The notes under the pieces are model-generated. The model was not told the origin of the DNA and did not search any database. It was given only the letters and a program-made list of their open reading frames with translations. From VAZQ01 sp035293945 (lineage in GTDB: Bacteria > Pseudomonadota > Alphaproteobacteria > Rhizobiales > Xanthobacteraceae), in the NCBI GenBank assembly GCA_035293945.1, contig DATGLV010000024.1, positions 124,001 to 188,000 of the forward strand: a DNA stretch of 64,000 nucleotides. The letters run 5' to 3'. Positions 28,105 to 37,169 of the stretch are shown here, in pieces. A program made the translations under genes and the position numbers. How positions within the stretch are numbered: position 1 is the first letter of the stretch; the number at the start of each line of letters is the position of its first letter.

Positions 28105-29075
28105 GACAACGCCTCGTGGCGCGCGCGCGGATCAAGTGCGGCGTAGATGAGATCGACCGCGAGATTGATCATGATGACCAGGAAAACAGTCAGCATGAGA
28201 TAGGCCACAATGACCGGACGGTCGAGCACTGTGATCGAGGAGATCATCAGCCGCCCGATGCCGGGCCAGGCGAAGATCGTCTCGGTGACCACCGAGAAGG
28301 CGATGAGCGATCCGATTTCGAGGCCGAGCACGGTGACCAGCGGGATGAGAATGTTCTTCAGCACGTGAACGAAGAGGATGCGGCTAGGCGCCAATCCCTT
28401 CGCGCGCGCGAAGGTGATGAAGTCCATGTGCACGACCTCGCGCGTGACCGAGGCGGCGAGTCGCGTCACCAGCGCCATCGGGGCGAGCGCCAGGTTGAAT
28501 GCCGGCAGCGCCAGGTGGGTGAGTCCGTCGACCGTCAGCACGCTGAGGTCAATGCCGAGTACGTGAACGGTAGCGCCGCGTCCGCCCGACGGCAGCCATC
28601 TGAGCTCGACCGCAAACACTGTGATGAGCATGATACCGACCCAGAAGGTCGGCAGGCTGAAGCCGAGGATCGAAGCGGCTGAAATCATCCGCCCCGCAAG
28701 GCTGTCCGGCTTGATGCCGGCCAGGAGTCCGAGCGGCAGCCCGATCGCAACCGCAAGCACCAGGGCCGATACCGCGAGCTCGAGCGTCGCCGGCAGCCGT
28801 TCCATGATCAGCCGCAGCGCCGGCACATTGAACACGAACGAATTGCCGAGATTGCCGCGCAGCGCGTTCGCCAGGAACACGAAGTATTGCTCCCACAGCG
28901 GCCGATCGAGGCCCAGCGCGTGGGTGGCGCGCGCGATCTCCGCCTGGTCGGCCTGTGGGTTGATCAGGATTTCGACCGGATTGCCGATCGCGAAGACGCC
29001 TACGAATACGAGCGCAGACATGACCCACACCACAGCCGCGCTTTCCAACAGCCTGCGGATGAGGAAGGCGGTCAC
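28101..29075 (-). CDS. ABC transporter permease (DppB-like)
   Basis: 324 residues. MTAFLIRRLLESAAVVWVMSALVF is the typical DppB first helix, and the coupling loop is MDFITFARAKGLAPSRILFVHVLKN. It has about six helices in all. It forms the membrane channel together with the DppC-like protein, with which it overlaps by four bases. Confidence 0.92.
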   Translation of the reverse strand: MTAFLIRRLLESAAVVWVMSALVFVGVFAIGNPVEILINPQADQAEIARATHALGLDRPLWEQYFVFLANALRGNLGNSFVFNVPALRLIMERLPATLELAVSALVLAVAIGLPLGLLAGIKPDSLAGRMISAASILGFSLPTFWVGIMLITVFAVELRWLPSGGRGATVHVLGIDLSVLTVDGLTHLALPAFNLALAPMALVTRLAASVTREVVHMDFITFARAKGLAPSRILFVHVLKNILIPLVTVLGLEIGSLIAFSVVTETIFAWPGIGRLMISSITVLDRPVIVAYLMLTVFLVIMINLAVDLIYAALDPRARHEALS

Positions 29076-29169
29076 CGAGGCGTCTCACCGAGGTGGGCCC
29101 GCCGCCCACGGAGGCCCCCCACTCAACCCTCTTGCCGCGGAGGGAAGGGAGGGGGTGCCGCCCGTTTGT

Positions 29170-30744
29170 TCAGCGCGGCCCGGCCGGGTGGATATCGAAT
29201 GCTTGGACATACTGATCAGAATTGCCCACGAAAGTAAGATCGCTCCGCATGCCCCAAACCGTCACCTCATAGTGCAGCGGAATGATGCCCAGATCGTTGA
29301 TGCCGATCTCAGTCGCCTTCTGCAGCAAGAGGCTGCGCTTGGCGTCGTCGGTTGTGGCGAGCGCCTCGGTGAGCGTGGCGTCGAGCGCACGATTCGAGTA
29401 GCGGCCGCGATTGGCTGTACCGAAACCCTTGGTTTTATCGAATGTCGCCAGCAGCGACTTCAGCGGCGACGACGGCTCGCCAGTGTCGGCACCCCAACCC
29501 AGCAACATCACGCTGAATTCGAGATTGGTGGCGCGGCTGAAATAGATCGCCTGGGGCAGCGCCACCACCTCGGTCTTGATCCCGACCCGCGACAGCATCT
29601 GGGCGACCGCCTGCTCCACCTTCTCGTCATTTACGAAGCGATCGTTGGGACCGTGCAGCGTCACGCGGAAACCGTCGCGATAGCCCGCCTCCGCGAGCAG
29701 CTTCTTTGCTCCATCCGGGTCGTAGGGCTCGGGCCGCAGGTTTGGGCTGACCGCGAAGAATCCATCCGGCAGCAGCTGCCCGGCTGGGATCGCGGCGCCT
29801 TCCATCACTCGCTCGACAATCGCCGAGCGGTTGATCGCCTTCGACATCGCCTTACGCACGCGCAAGTCTTTGAGTGGATTGCGATCGAGCGGCTTGCCCT
29901 CATTGTCGAACACGAACGGGGTCCGGTCGCGATCGGTATCGAGATGAAGGAAGATCACCCGGTTCGACGGGGTCTCGACCAAATGCACCGCGGGATCGCC
30001 CTTCAGGCGGCCGAGGTCCGGCGTGGGAACGCTCTCGATGAAATCGACGTCGTGCGCGAGCAGGGCAGCGACCCGTGCGGCGCTGTTGGAAATCGGACGG
30101 AAGGTGACTTTGGCCCAGTCCGGCTTCTGCCCCCAATAGTCGTTGTTGCGGACCAGCACCAGCCGGGTGCCCGGTACCCACTCGACAAACTTGAACGGAC
30201 CGGTGCCGATTGCAGCCGGACCTTTGTTGAAGTCGTCGCTGCTTTTGCCCTCGGCTGCGCGCTTCGACTGAATCGCGATGGTCGACAGGTCCGCCGGCAA
30301 CAGCGGATAGGGCGTGCCGGTGTCAATATGCAGCGTCAGTGGATCGATCACGTCGATGCGCTTGACCGCCTTGGAATAGATCGCAAACGACGCCGGGCTG
30401 TTCGGCACCTTATCGGCGCGGCCGATCGAGAAGATGATGTCATCGGGGGTGAGCGGCGTACCGTCATGAAACCGCACACCCGGCCGCAGCTTGAACTCCC
30501 AGGTTGTCTCGCTAATCGGCCTCCAGCTCAGCGCCAGCCCCGGAACCAGCCGCTGCCGGGAATCCTGATGCACCAGGCGGTCGAAAATGTGCCGCATGAT
30601 CTGGTTGTTGGGATTGAACGTGTGAAAGAGCGGATCGATCGAGGTTGGCTCGGTTGCGAGCCCGATCCGCAGCTCTTGCGCATCCGCCGGTCGCGCCGCG
30701 GTCAGCAAGATCGCCAGGATGAGCCAGCCCCGGAACCATTTCAT
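29170..30744 (-). CDS. ABC transporter substrate-binding protein (DppA/OppA family 5)
   Basis: 524 residues. A signal peptide (WFRGWLILAILLTAARPADA) precedes a family 5 solute-binding domain: LRIGLATEPTSIDPLFHTF, WEFKLRPGVRFHDGTPLTPDDI, and a later dipeptide-type core. It captures peptides or similar solutes in the periplasm for the four genes downstream (94-base gap to dppB). The precise ligand is unknown. Confidence 0.92.
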   Translation of the reverse strand: MKWFRGWLILAILLTAARPADAQELRIGLATEPTSIDPLFHTFNPNNQIMRHIFDRLVHQDSRQRLVPGLALSWRPISETTWEFKLRPGVRFHDGTPLTPDDIIFSIGRADKVPNSPASFAIYSKAVKRIDVIDPLTLHIDTGTPYPLLPADLSTIAIQSKRAAEGKSSDDFNKGPAAIGTGPFKFVEWVPGTRLVLVRNNDYWGQKPDWAKVTFRPISNSAARVAALLAHDVDFIESVPTPDLGRLKGDPAVHLVETPSNRVIFLHLDTDRDRTPFVFDNEGKPLDRNPLKDLRVRKAMSKAINRSAIVERVMEGAAIPAGQLLPDGFFAVSPNLRPEPYDPDGAKKLLAEAGYRDGFRVTLHGPNDRFVNDEKVEQAVAQMLSRVGIKTEVVALPQAIYFSRATNLEFSVMLLGWGADTGEPSSPLKSLLATFDKTKGFGTANRGRYSNRALDATLTEALATTDDAKRSLLLQKATEIGINDLGIIPLHYEVTVWGMRSDLTFVGNSDQYVQAFDIHPAGPR

Positions 30745-31008
30745 TGGAGGTCACTCCGAAGCATGCACCCGTTTTCTCCCCTGAGGGGGGACGGGGGGGG
30801 GGCGAGCGTGTCCGAGCTAAACCTGCTCAATCGCAAGTTTGATCAAATCGCCTCTGTAATGCAATCGGTGTCCGCCGGTAGCCTGCGAGTGCAGCAGTCA
30901 GTCGGTTAAGCGCTTCTTGTGGCAATTCATGCTTTGAATGGCAATCTTGAGGTCGATCGCGCCGCGTGGCATATACGCAATCCTCGGTTGTTAATTTTAT
31001 CCGATTGC

Positions 31009-31086
31009 TGCTAGTGTCCCGATTCCGACGTTCGTATCAGTTTGCCCGCTCATGTTTACGAACTCGGAACCAAAGGGACACTAGCA
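31009..31086. repeat. 78-bp palindromic element, first of two
   Basis: The ends are a perfect 12-bp inverted repeat, TGCTAGTGTCCC (31009-31020) and GGGACACTAGCA (31075-31086). Pairing continues imperfectly inside (TTCCGACGTTCGTA against TTCCGAGTTCGTA in reverse complement), giving a long hairpin. It resembles a non-coding MITE/REP-like element. Confidence 0.8.
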
Positions 31087-31096
31087 AGTATCTGTT

Positions 31097-31172
31097 CTAG
31101 CGCGGCTTTGGTTTGACGTTCCTATAAAGACTCGCCGCAATGGTGATAGGAACGTCAAAGCCGCCGCACTAG
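31097..31172. repeat. 76-bp palindromic element, second of two
   Basis: Bounded by CTAG at both ends. The arms are GCGGCTTTGGTTTGACGTTC plus CTAT (31102-31125) and ATAGGAACGTCAAAGCCGC (31146-31164); they pair except for a five-base insertion (GGTTT) in the left arm. It begins ten bases after the first element and ends 28 bases before the cyclase start codon. Confidence 0.8.
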
Positions 31173-31200
31173 CCTCGACTCGACGGCCTGAGGAGGGCGG

Positions 31201-34200
31201 ATGCCGACTCTCGGGGAGTGGCTCGAGGCCACCGGTCTTGGCGGTTACACCGATGCGTTCGAGCGTCAAGGTATATCCTGCGACGATCTCGGCGGTCTGA
31301 CTGAGGCGGATCTGCGCGAGCTCGGACTATCGATCGGCGATCGCAAGCGTTTCCTGCGCGCGCGCGCCGCAGCCGCGGCGCCGACGGCTGGCGAGAGCTC
31401 GCCCGAGCGACGCAACCTGACCGTCATGTTCTGCGACCTGGTCGGATCGGCGGCGCTGAGCGAGCAGCTCGAGGCCGAGGATCTGCTCGCCGTCCTGCGC
31501 CAGTATCGCGCCGTCTGTCGAAAGGCCGTGGAAAGCTACGGTGGGCTGCTCGCACGCCTGATCGGAGATGGGGTGCTCGCCTATTTCGGCTACCCGATGG
31601 CGCATGAGAACGACGCCGAGCGCGCGACCCGCGCTGCACTCCAGATCGTCGCCGATCTCGCGGCGCCCGTTGTGGGAATGCCGGTGCAGCCGCGGGTGCG
31701 CATCGGCATTGCCACCGGGTCCGTGCTGGTCGGCGATCTGTTCGGGGCGGGCGAAGATGCGCGCCACGAAATCGTCGGCACGATGCCCAATCTCGCCGCG
31801 CGCCTGCAGACATTCGCGCCCGAGAACGCAGTCGTGGTCGCGTCGACGACCTGGCGACTGGTTCGCAATCTCTTCAATGCAGAGGACATGGGGAGCCGTC
31901 AGGTGCGCGGCTTGGGCGAGCCGGTGAATGTCTGGCACGTGCTCGGAGAGCGTCGGGACACCGGCCGACCGGCGGGCGTTCGGCCGCTCTTGATCCTGAC
32001 CCCAATCGTTGACCGCGAGATCGAGCTGCAAACCATTCTGGAGATTTGGTCGCGTGCCCAAGCCGGACAGGGCCGCGCGCTCCTAATCGTGGGCGAACCC
32101 GGGATCGGGAAATCGCGTCTGCTCGCGCATTTCCTCGGCAACCTCGATCCGCAGCCGGAGATCCGCCAATTCTTCTGCTCGCCCTTCCTTAGCTCGAGCC
32201 CGCTCGGTCCGGCAACGCTGTATTTCTCGCAGCGCGCGGAGATCGACCGCGATGACTTGCCCGGAACCAAGCTTGAGAAGCTGACCACGTTGGTGGAAGG
32301 CTCGGACCGCGAGCGACAGGAATCGCTGGCGAGCCTGGCCTGGCTTTTCTCGCTCCCCTATCCGCCTGCGGGCGCCGCGGAATTAAGCGCGCGCCAGCGG
32401 CGTGCGCGGGCCCTCAAGGGTCTGGCCGAGCAGTCCCTGCGGCACAACGGCAAGGAGTCATTGATCGTCGTGATCGAGGACCTGCAATGGGCGGACCCGA
32501 CCACGCTCGAATATATCGAGCTTCTCCTCGATCGACTCGGCGGTCGGCCCATAATGCTGGTGTTGACGTCGCGTGAAGCGCCCGCCGCCGCGTGGCGCGA
32601 CCGGTCCGAGCTGACGCATCTCGCTGTGGGGCGGCTGCCGCACGAACACTCGAACGAGATGATCCGTCAGGTGATCGGCCTCCGCGCGCTGCGGCCACCC
32701 GTGGTGCGCGAGATTTTGCAGAAAGCCGAGGGCGTCCCGCTCTTCATCGAGGAGTTGACGCAATCGGTCGTCGAATCACTTGATCTGTCGGTCACCGGCG
32801 CTTCTTCGTCGGAGCCGCCGATCCCGGCGACACTGCGCGAGTCGCTCATGGCGCGGCTCGATCATGCCGGGCCGGGCAAGGAGCTCGCGCAGATATGCGC
32901 CTGCATCGGACGTACGGCGGGTCGCGATCTGGTCGAGGCCGTCGGCGATCTCAAGTCCGCCGAGCTCGATCGGGCGCGCGACGCCCTGGAGCGCAGCGGC
33001 ATTCTGATAGCGCAGAACTCCGGCAATGAGGGGGAGCAATACGTCTTCAAGCATTCGCTGATTCAAGAGACAGCATATGCGGGCCTGATCCGAGAGCGGC
33101 GCCGCCACCTCCACGCCCGTGTCGCGGTTGCGCAACTTCGCTTGACGCCTGAGGCCGTAGATTTGCACCCCGAAGTCTTCGCCCATCACCTGACCGAAGC
33201 CGGCCGCGGCGAGGATGCAATCGAGTATTGGCTGCGAGCTGGTCGCCGGGAACTCGAGCACTCGGCCAATCTCGAGGCCGCGGTTCACTTGCGGCGCGGA
33301 CTGCAGATCCTCGATACGCTGCCGGAGTCCGAAAAGTGGCAGGACATGCGCGTGCAGTTTCTCACTCTGCTCGCCTCCGCTCTCATCTCCGTCATGGGGC
33401 CGGGGACCGCCGAGGTCGAGCGGCTCTACGCGGAGGCCGTAAACATCTGCCGCTCGCTGCCGGAGTCCTCCGCCCACTTTCCAGTCTATTGGGGCTGGTG
33501 GCGCGTGTCGCACGATTTCCGGGCGATGCGCCAACGGGCCGACGATCTGCTCAAGCGCGCGCAGGCGCGCGGGGACGAAGCGCTGCTCCTGCAGGCGCAC
33601 CACTGCCAATGGGCGAGTCACTTCAACGCGGGCGATTTCATAGGCTCGGCGGCACATATTGAGAGTGGGCTGCGCATCTACGAATCCGGCGAATACCGGT
33701 CGCATGCCTCGCTGTACGGAAATCACGATGCCAAGGTCTGCGCCCACGGCGAACGTTCGCTGATCTACTGGCTCTCAGGAAACCTCGACCGCGCTGTCGA
33801 CGAGGAGCGTCGCTCGCTCGCCTGGGCGAGGGAAACCGGCCACGCGGGCAGCCGCTCGCATTCAATGGACTTCGCCTTGATGCATCGCGTCTATCGGCGC
33901 GACACCCGGCGCGTCCTGACGCTCGCCAACGAGATCATCCGCTTCTCCGAGGATCAGGGCTTCTCCGACCCCGAGGCCAAGGGCTTCATCTTCCGCGGTT
34001 GGGCCAGGACTCTCCTCGGTGACATAGCGGGCGGGCTTGGGGAGGTCGAAGCGGGCATCATGCGCCAACGCGATATCGGAACGACGGAGGATTTTCCGAT
34101 CTATCACTGCATGCTGGCGGAGGCTTGCCTGATGGCGGGCCGCGTCGATCGTGCCAGGGAGATCGTCGTGCAGGCGCGACGCGACTCGGAAACCACCGGG

Positions 34201-34506
34201 CTCGAAATCTGGTTGCCCGAGCTGTGGCGGTGGCTGGGCGCCATCGAGCGCCGGGCCGGTCACGACGACACTGTGGTCGAGGGCCGCTTCTTGGAGGCGC
34301 TCAATCTCGCGCGGCGCCAGAATGCGGTCATGCTCGAGCTGCGCGCCGCACTCGACCTGGCTGATTTGCGCCGGAAACAGGGTGACATGCCGGGCGCCGT
34401 CGATCTTTTGCCGCCGCTCCTCCGCACAATCTCAGGCGGCGTGGACTCGGAGGAACAGCGCCGGGCCGAGCGGCTTCTTCTGGAGCTTGGCCGTGCGGAA
34501 CGGTAG
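31201..34506 (+). CDS. SAM domain, class III cyclase, NTPase and TPR signalling protein
   Basis: 1101 residues. Order: SAM domain (about 3-60, LGEWLEATGLGGYTDAFERQ); class III nucleotidyl cyclase (about 70-245) with metal-binding Asp79 in FCDLVGSAAL and Asp123 in RLIGDGVLAYF; AAA/STAND-like NTPase (about 265-600) with Walker A GEPGIGKS at 298-305 and Walker B-like LIVVIEDLQWADP; then TPR/helical repeats to the C-terminus. This architecture is common in Bradyrhizobium relatives and is thought to couple a signal to cNMP production. It overlaps the YcaO gene by 14 bases, so the two are probably translated together. A link to peptide modification is inferred from that overlap. Confidence 0.88.
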   Translation: MPTLGEWLEATGLGGYTDAFERQGISCDDLGGLTEADLRELGLSIGDRKRFLRARAAAAAPTAGESSPERRNLTVMFCDLVGSAALSEQLEAEDLLAVLRQYRAVCRKAVESYGGLLARLIGDGVLAYFGYPMAHENDAERATRAALQIVADLAAPVVGMPVQPRVRIGIATGSVLVGDLFGAGEDARHEIVGTMPNLAARLQTFAPENAVVVASTTWRLVRNLFNAEDMGSRQVRGLGEPVNVWHVLGERRDTGRPAGVRPLLILTPIVDREIELQTILEIWSRAQAGQGRALLIVGEPGIGKSRLLAHFLGNLDPQPEIRQFFCSPFLSSSPLGPATLYFSQRAEIDRDDLPGTKLEKLTTLVEGSDRERQESLASLAWLFSLPYPPAGAAELSARQRRARALKGLAEQSLRHNGKESLIVVIEDLQWADPTTLEYIELLLDRLGGRPIMLVLTSREAPAAAWRDRSELTHLAVGRLPHEHSNEMIRQVIGLRALRPPVVREILQKAEGVPLFIEELTQSVVESLDLSVTGASSSEPPIPATLRESLMARLDHAGPGKELAQICACIGRTAGRDLVEAVGDLKSAELDRARDALERSGILIAQNSGNEGEQYVFKHSLIQETAYAGLIRERRRHLHARVAVAQLRLTPEAVDLHPEVFAHHLTEAGRGEDAIEYWLRAGRRELEHSANLEAAVHLRRGLQILDTLPESEKWQDMRVQFLTLLASALISVMGPGTAEVERLYAEAVNICRSLPESSAHFPVYWGWWRVSHDFRAMRQRADDLLKRAQARGDEALLLQAHHCQWASHFNAGDFIGSAAHIESGLRIYESGEYRSHASLYGNHDAKVCAHGERSLIYWLSGNLDRAVDEERRSLAWARETGHAGSRSHSMDFALMHRVYRRDTRRVLTLANEIIRFSEDQGFSDPEAKGFIFRGWARTLLGDIAGGLGEVEAGIMRQRDIGTTEDFPIYHCMLAEACLMAGRVDRAREIVVQARRDSETTGLEIWLPELWRWLGAIERRAGHDDTVVEGRFLEALNLARRQNAVMLELRAALDLADLRRKQGDMPGAVDLLPPLLRTISGGVDSEEQRRAERLLLELGRAER

Positions 34507-35782
34507 CTGCATTCCGACCGGTATCGAGAGGCTCGGGAATGCGGCGAAGATATTTCGGGCGGGGACGCATCGGGTCGCCAAGCCCGAAGACACGCTCGCT
34601 CGCGTCCTGCCATTGGCAGGCCGCATGGGCGTCACCCGCGTCGGAAACCTGACCGGGCTCGACGTGCTCGGTATTCCAGTCTGGATGGCGTGCCGGCCGA
34701 ACTCGCGCTCGCTCGCGGTCTTTCAAGGCAAGGGATCAACGCTCGCCGCCGCCAAGGTTTCGGCCTTCATGGAAGCCGCCGAAGCCTATCACGCCGAGAC
34801 CATCGAGGCGCCGCTGCGGTTCGCGAGCCATGCGGAGATGCGGGCGCGGTTCCACGCCATCGATCCTGAGCTCCTTCCCCGGCCGCGCCACGCCACGCTC
34901 GGTGCCGAAGCCCGGTTCCTTTGGATCGAGGGGCGGGACCTCGAGTCGGATGAACCCGTGTGGGCGCCCTACGAGATTGTCAGCGCCGACTATGCATCGC
35001 CGCAACCGCCGGGGAGCGGCGTCTTCGTGGCGACGACCAATGGGCTCGGCGCCGGCAACCATCATCTCGAAGCGATCGCGCACGGTCTCTACGAGGTGAT
35101 CGAACGCGATTCCATCACGCTCTGGCGCATGGGAGGACCACGGGCGCGCGACGCTCGGCGGATCGATCCGCAATCGATCGGGGCCGCCACCGTACGGGAT
35201 CTGTTGGCGCGGTTCGCGGCCGCCGGCATCAGGCTTGGCCTGTGGGATGCAACCAGCGACATCGGGGTGGCGACGGTCGTGTGCCTCGCCCTCGATGACC
35301 GCGCAAGCGAAGCCGGCAGCGATCCCGAGCTCGGCTCCGGCTGTCATCCGGATCGCGAGATCGCAACACTGCGGGCGATCACCGAGGCCGCGCAGGTGCG
35401 CACAACCTTCATCGCGGGCTCGCGCGACGATTTCGATCCGGCATTGTTTGATGGGGCCCGCCGGGCGGAGCGGCTGGCCTTGGCGCGGGACTGGCACGGC
35501 GGGCGGCCCAATGCCGACTGGAACGCGGTGCCGCACTTTTCGAGCTCTGACATCGGAACCGATATTGCACACGTTATGGAGCGGCTGCGCGCGTGCCGAC
35601 TCGACCGGACGATCTGGGTCGATCTCACCAAGCCCGGCCTCGACCTGCCGGTGGTGCGTGTGATCGTCCCGGGCCTCGAAGGGCCGCATCAGGCCGATGC
35701 CCAGCCGGGCCACCGGGCGCATGCGCTGCGGAGCGCAGAGGACATGCGCGCCGAGATGATCCGCGGCGGAGGTCCGCCGTGA
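34493..35782 (+). CDS. YcaO-family ATP-dependent cyclodehydratase/thioamidase
   Basis: 429 residues from GTG 34493, with TGGAGC about seven bases upstream. The YcaO ATP-binding elements are visible: GKGSTLAAAKVSAFMEAAEAY (about 79-100), TTNGLGAGNHH with AIAHGLYEVIERD (about 182-206), and HPDREIATLRAITEAAQ (about 285-300). YcaO enzymes phosphorylate backbone amides to form azolines, thioamides or macroamidines. The C-terminus (RGGGPP) lacks the PxPxP end of azoline-forming types, and a TfuA partner follows, which favours thioamidation or a TfuA-dependent reaction. It overlaps tfuA by four bases (GTGA). Confidence 0.9.
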   Translation: MRNGSCIPTGIERLGNAAKIFRAGTHRVAKPEDTLARVLPLAGRMGVTRVGNLTGLDVLGIPVWMACRPNSRSLAVFQGKGSTLAAAKVSAFMEAAEAYHAETIEAPLRFASHAEMRARFHAIDPELLPRPRHATLGAEARFLWIEGRDLESDEPVWAPYEIVSADYASPQPPGSGVFVATTNGLGAGNHHLEAIAHGLYEVIERDSITLWRMGGPRARDARRIDPQSIGAATVRDLLARFAAAGIRLGLWDATSDIGVATVVCLALDDRASEAGSDPELGSGCHPDREIATLRAITEAAQVRTTFIAGSRDDFDPALFDGARRAERLALARDWHGGRPNADWNAVPHFSSSDIGTDIAHVMERLRACRLDRTIWVDLTKPGLDLPVVRVIVPGLEGPHQADAQPGHRAHALRSAEDMRAEMIRGGGPP

Positions 35783-37164
35783 CACCCGGCGCGATCGTAT
35801 TTCTGGGACCGACCATGCCGGCCGCCGAGGCAAGCCGGCTCGTCGATGCAATGATCCTGCCGCCCGCACGGCAAGGCGACGTATACCGCGCGATCAAGCT
35901 CTACAAGCCCGCGGTGGTCGGGGTCGTGGATGGCTATTTCCATCAATCGGCTTCGATCTGGCACCGCGAGATCCTGTGGGCGATGACACAAGGCATCCAT
36001 GTGCTCGGCGCAGCCAGCATGGGCGCGCTGCGCGCCGCCGAGCTGCACACGTTCGGCATGCGCGGGGTCGGGCGTATCTTCGAGGCGTACCGTGACGGCC
36101 GCTTCGCTCCGTATGACGATGCATTCGAGGATGACGACGAGGTTGCGGTCACCCATGGGCCGCCCGAGACGGGCTTTGTGCTTCTCTCCGAGGCGATGGT
36201 CGACATTCGCGCGACACTGGCGCGCGCCGCCGAGGCCGGAATTATCGCGGGCGACACGCGCGACCGCTTGGTCGTGCTAGGCAAGGCGATGCCGTATCGC
36301 ACGCGCAGCCTCGCGCGGATCATCGAAGAGGCCGCGGCGAGCGGGATGTCCTCGCCGGAGCTGGCCGCTCTGGCGGCCTGGTCGGCTGGCCATCCAACCT
36401 CGCTCAAGCGGACGGACGCGGCCGCCATGCTGAGCGAGATCAAATGCCTGCTCGCGGATTATCCCGGGCCGTTTGCGGCGGCCTTCCGGCTCGAGCGGGC
36501 CTCGGTCTGGATACGTTTCCTGGAGCGCGAAGGACTTGCGCGCGCCGGGTCGAGCGCCGAGCGGACTGCAATGGACGAGTTGCGCTGGCAGCCCGCCGAA
36601 TGGCGGCAAGCCCTGCGTCAGGCCGTGTTGCGTCGCGCCGCCGTGGCGCAAGCCGCTGCTGGCGGCGCCGAACCCTCGCCGCGCGAGCTGCGAATGAGCC
36701 TCGACCGCCTGCGACTTGCCTTCGGCCTCATGACCCGGGAGGCGCTGGAGGCCTGGGCGACCGAGAATGGCCTCGGTGAGGAAAGTCTGGCGCGCCTGGT
36801 GCGCGAGGAAGCGCTGCTCCATCAGTTGGAAGACCAGGACGCAAACTGCTTGACGGGCGCGGCTGCCGATCACCTGCGTCTTACCGGCCGCTTCAGGAAG
36901 CTCATCGAGCGCAGCGAGGCGAAGCGGAGTTTTGCGGCCGCATCGGGGATCGTTGGTCGCCGGCCGTCGGGCGCCTCCCTGGCAAATTTGATCGACCTAT
37001 TCGTATCCGAGCGGCTGGGGCAAGAGATGAATCCGCCGTCGAGCCCCGAGGCGCTTGCCGCCCGCCTCGGCGCTGCCGACATCGATGCCTTTGTCGAAAA
37101 GTTGTATGTTGAATGGATGTACAGCCAGCGGGAGGCGGCCGAGAAAGCGAAGCCGGAGCTGTGA
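35779..37164 (+). CDS. TfuA-like YcaO partner protein
   Basis: 461 residues from GTG 35779, overlapping the YcaO stop. The TfuA core occupies about residues 1-210: IVFLGPTMPAAEA, VVGVVDGYFHQSASIWHREI, GIHVLGAASMGALRAAEL, and RDGRFAPYDDAFEDDDEVAV. In known systems TfuA is needed with YcaO for trifolitoxin and for thioamide formation, possibly as a sulfur-delivery hydrolase. The C-terminal 240 residues are helical and charged with no domain I recognise, making it longer than the core alone. The four-base overlap implies a stoichiometric partnership with YcaO. Confidence 0.9.
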   Translation: MTPGAIVFLGPTMPAAEASRLVDAMILPPARQGDVYRAIKLYKPAVVGVVDGYFHQSASIWHREILWAMTQGIHVLGAASMGALRAAELHTFGMRGVGRIFEAYRDGRFAPYDDAFEDDDEVAVTHGPPETGFVLLSEAMVDIRATLARAAEAGIIAGDTRDRLVVLGKAMPYRTRSLARIIEEAAASGMSSPELAALAAWSAGHPTSLKRTDAAAMLSEIKCLLADYPGPFAAAFRLERASVWIRFLEREGLARAGSSAERTAMDELRWQPAEWRQALRQAVLRRAAVAQAAAGGAEPSPRELRMSLDRLRLAFGLMTREALEAWATENGLGEESLARLVREEALLHQLEDQDANCLTGAAADHLRLTGRFRKLIERSEAKRSFAAASGIVGRRPSGASLANLIDLFVSERLGQEMNPPSSPEALAARLGAADIDAFVEKLYVEWMYSQREAAEKAKPEL

Positions 37165-37169
37165 CATCG

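Larger units (their letters stand above)
30745..31200. other. Divergent intergenic region upstream of the cyclase/YcaO cluster
   Basis: 456 bases between two divergent transcription units. It contains a G-run (30783-30802), an AT-richer stretch near 30985-31005 (TTAATTTTATCC), and two adjacent inverted-repeat elements listed separately. The ribosome site AGGAGGG lies at 31191-31197, just before the cyclase ATG. Confidence 0.6.

Noticed and set aside
28621..30909. Plus-strand open frame of about 760 codons opposite dppA and the dppB start
   Set aside because: Shadow of the Dpp operon; composition not protein-like.
31009..31172. Insertion sequence
   Set aside because: No transposase frame; elements are under 80 bp each.
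34151..34492. Upstream extension of the YcaO frame
   Set aside because: Lies wholly within the cyclase gene in another frame; the GTG at 34493 has a ribosome site.
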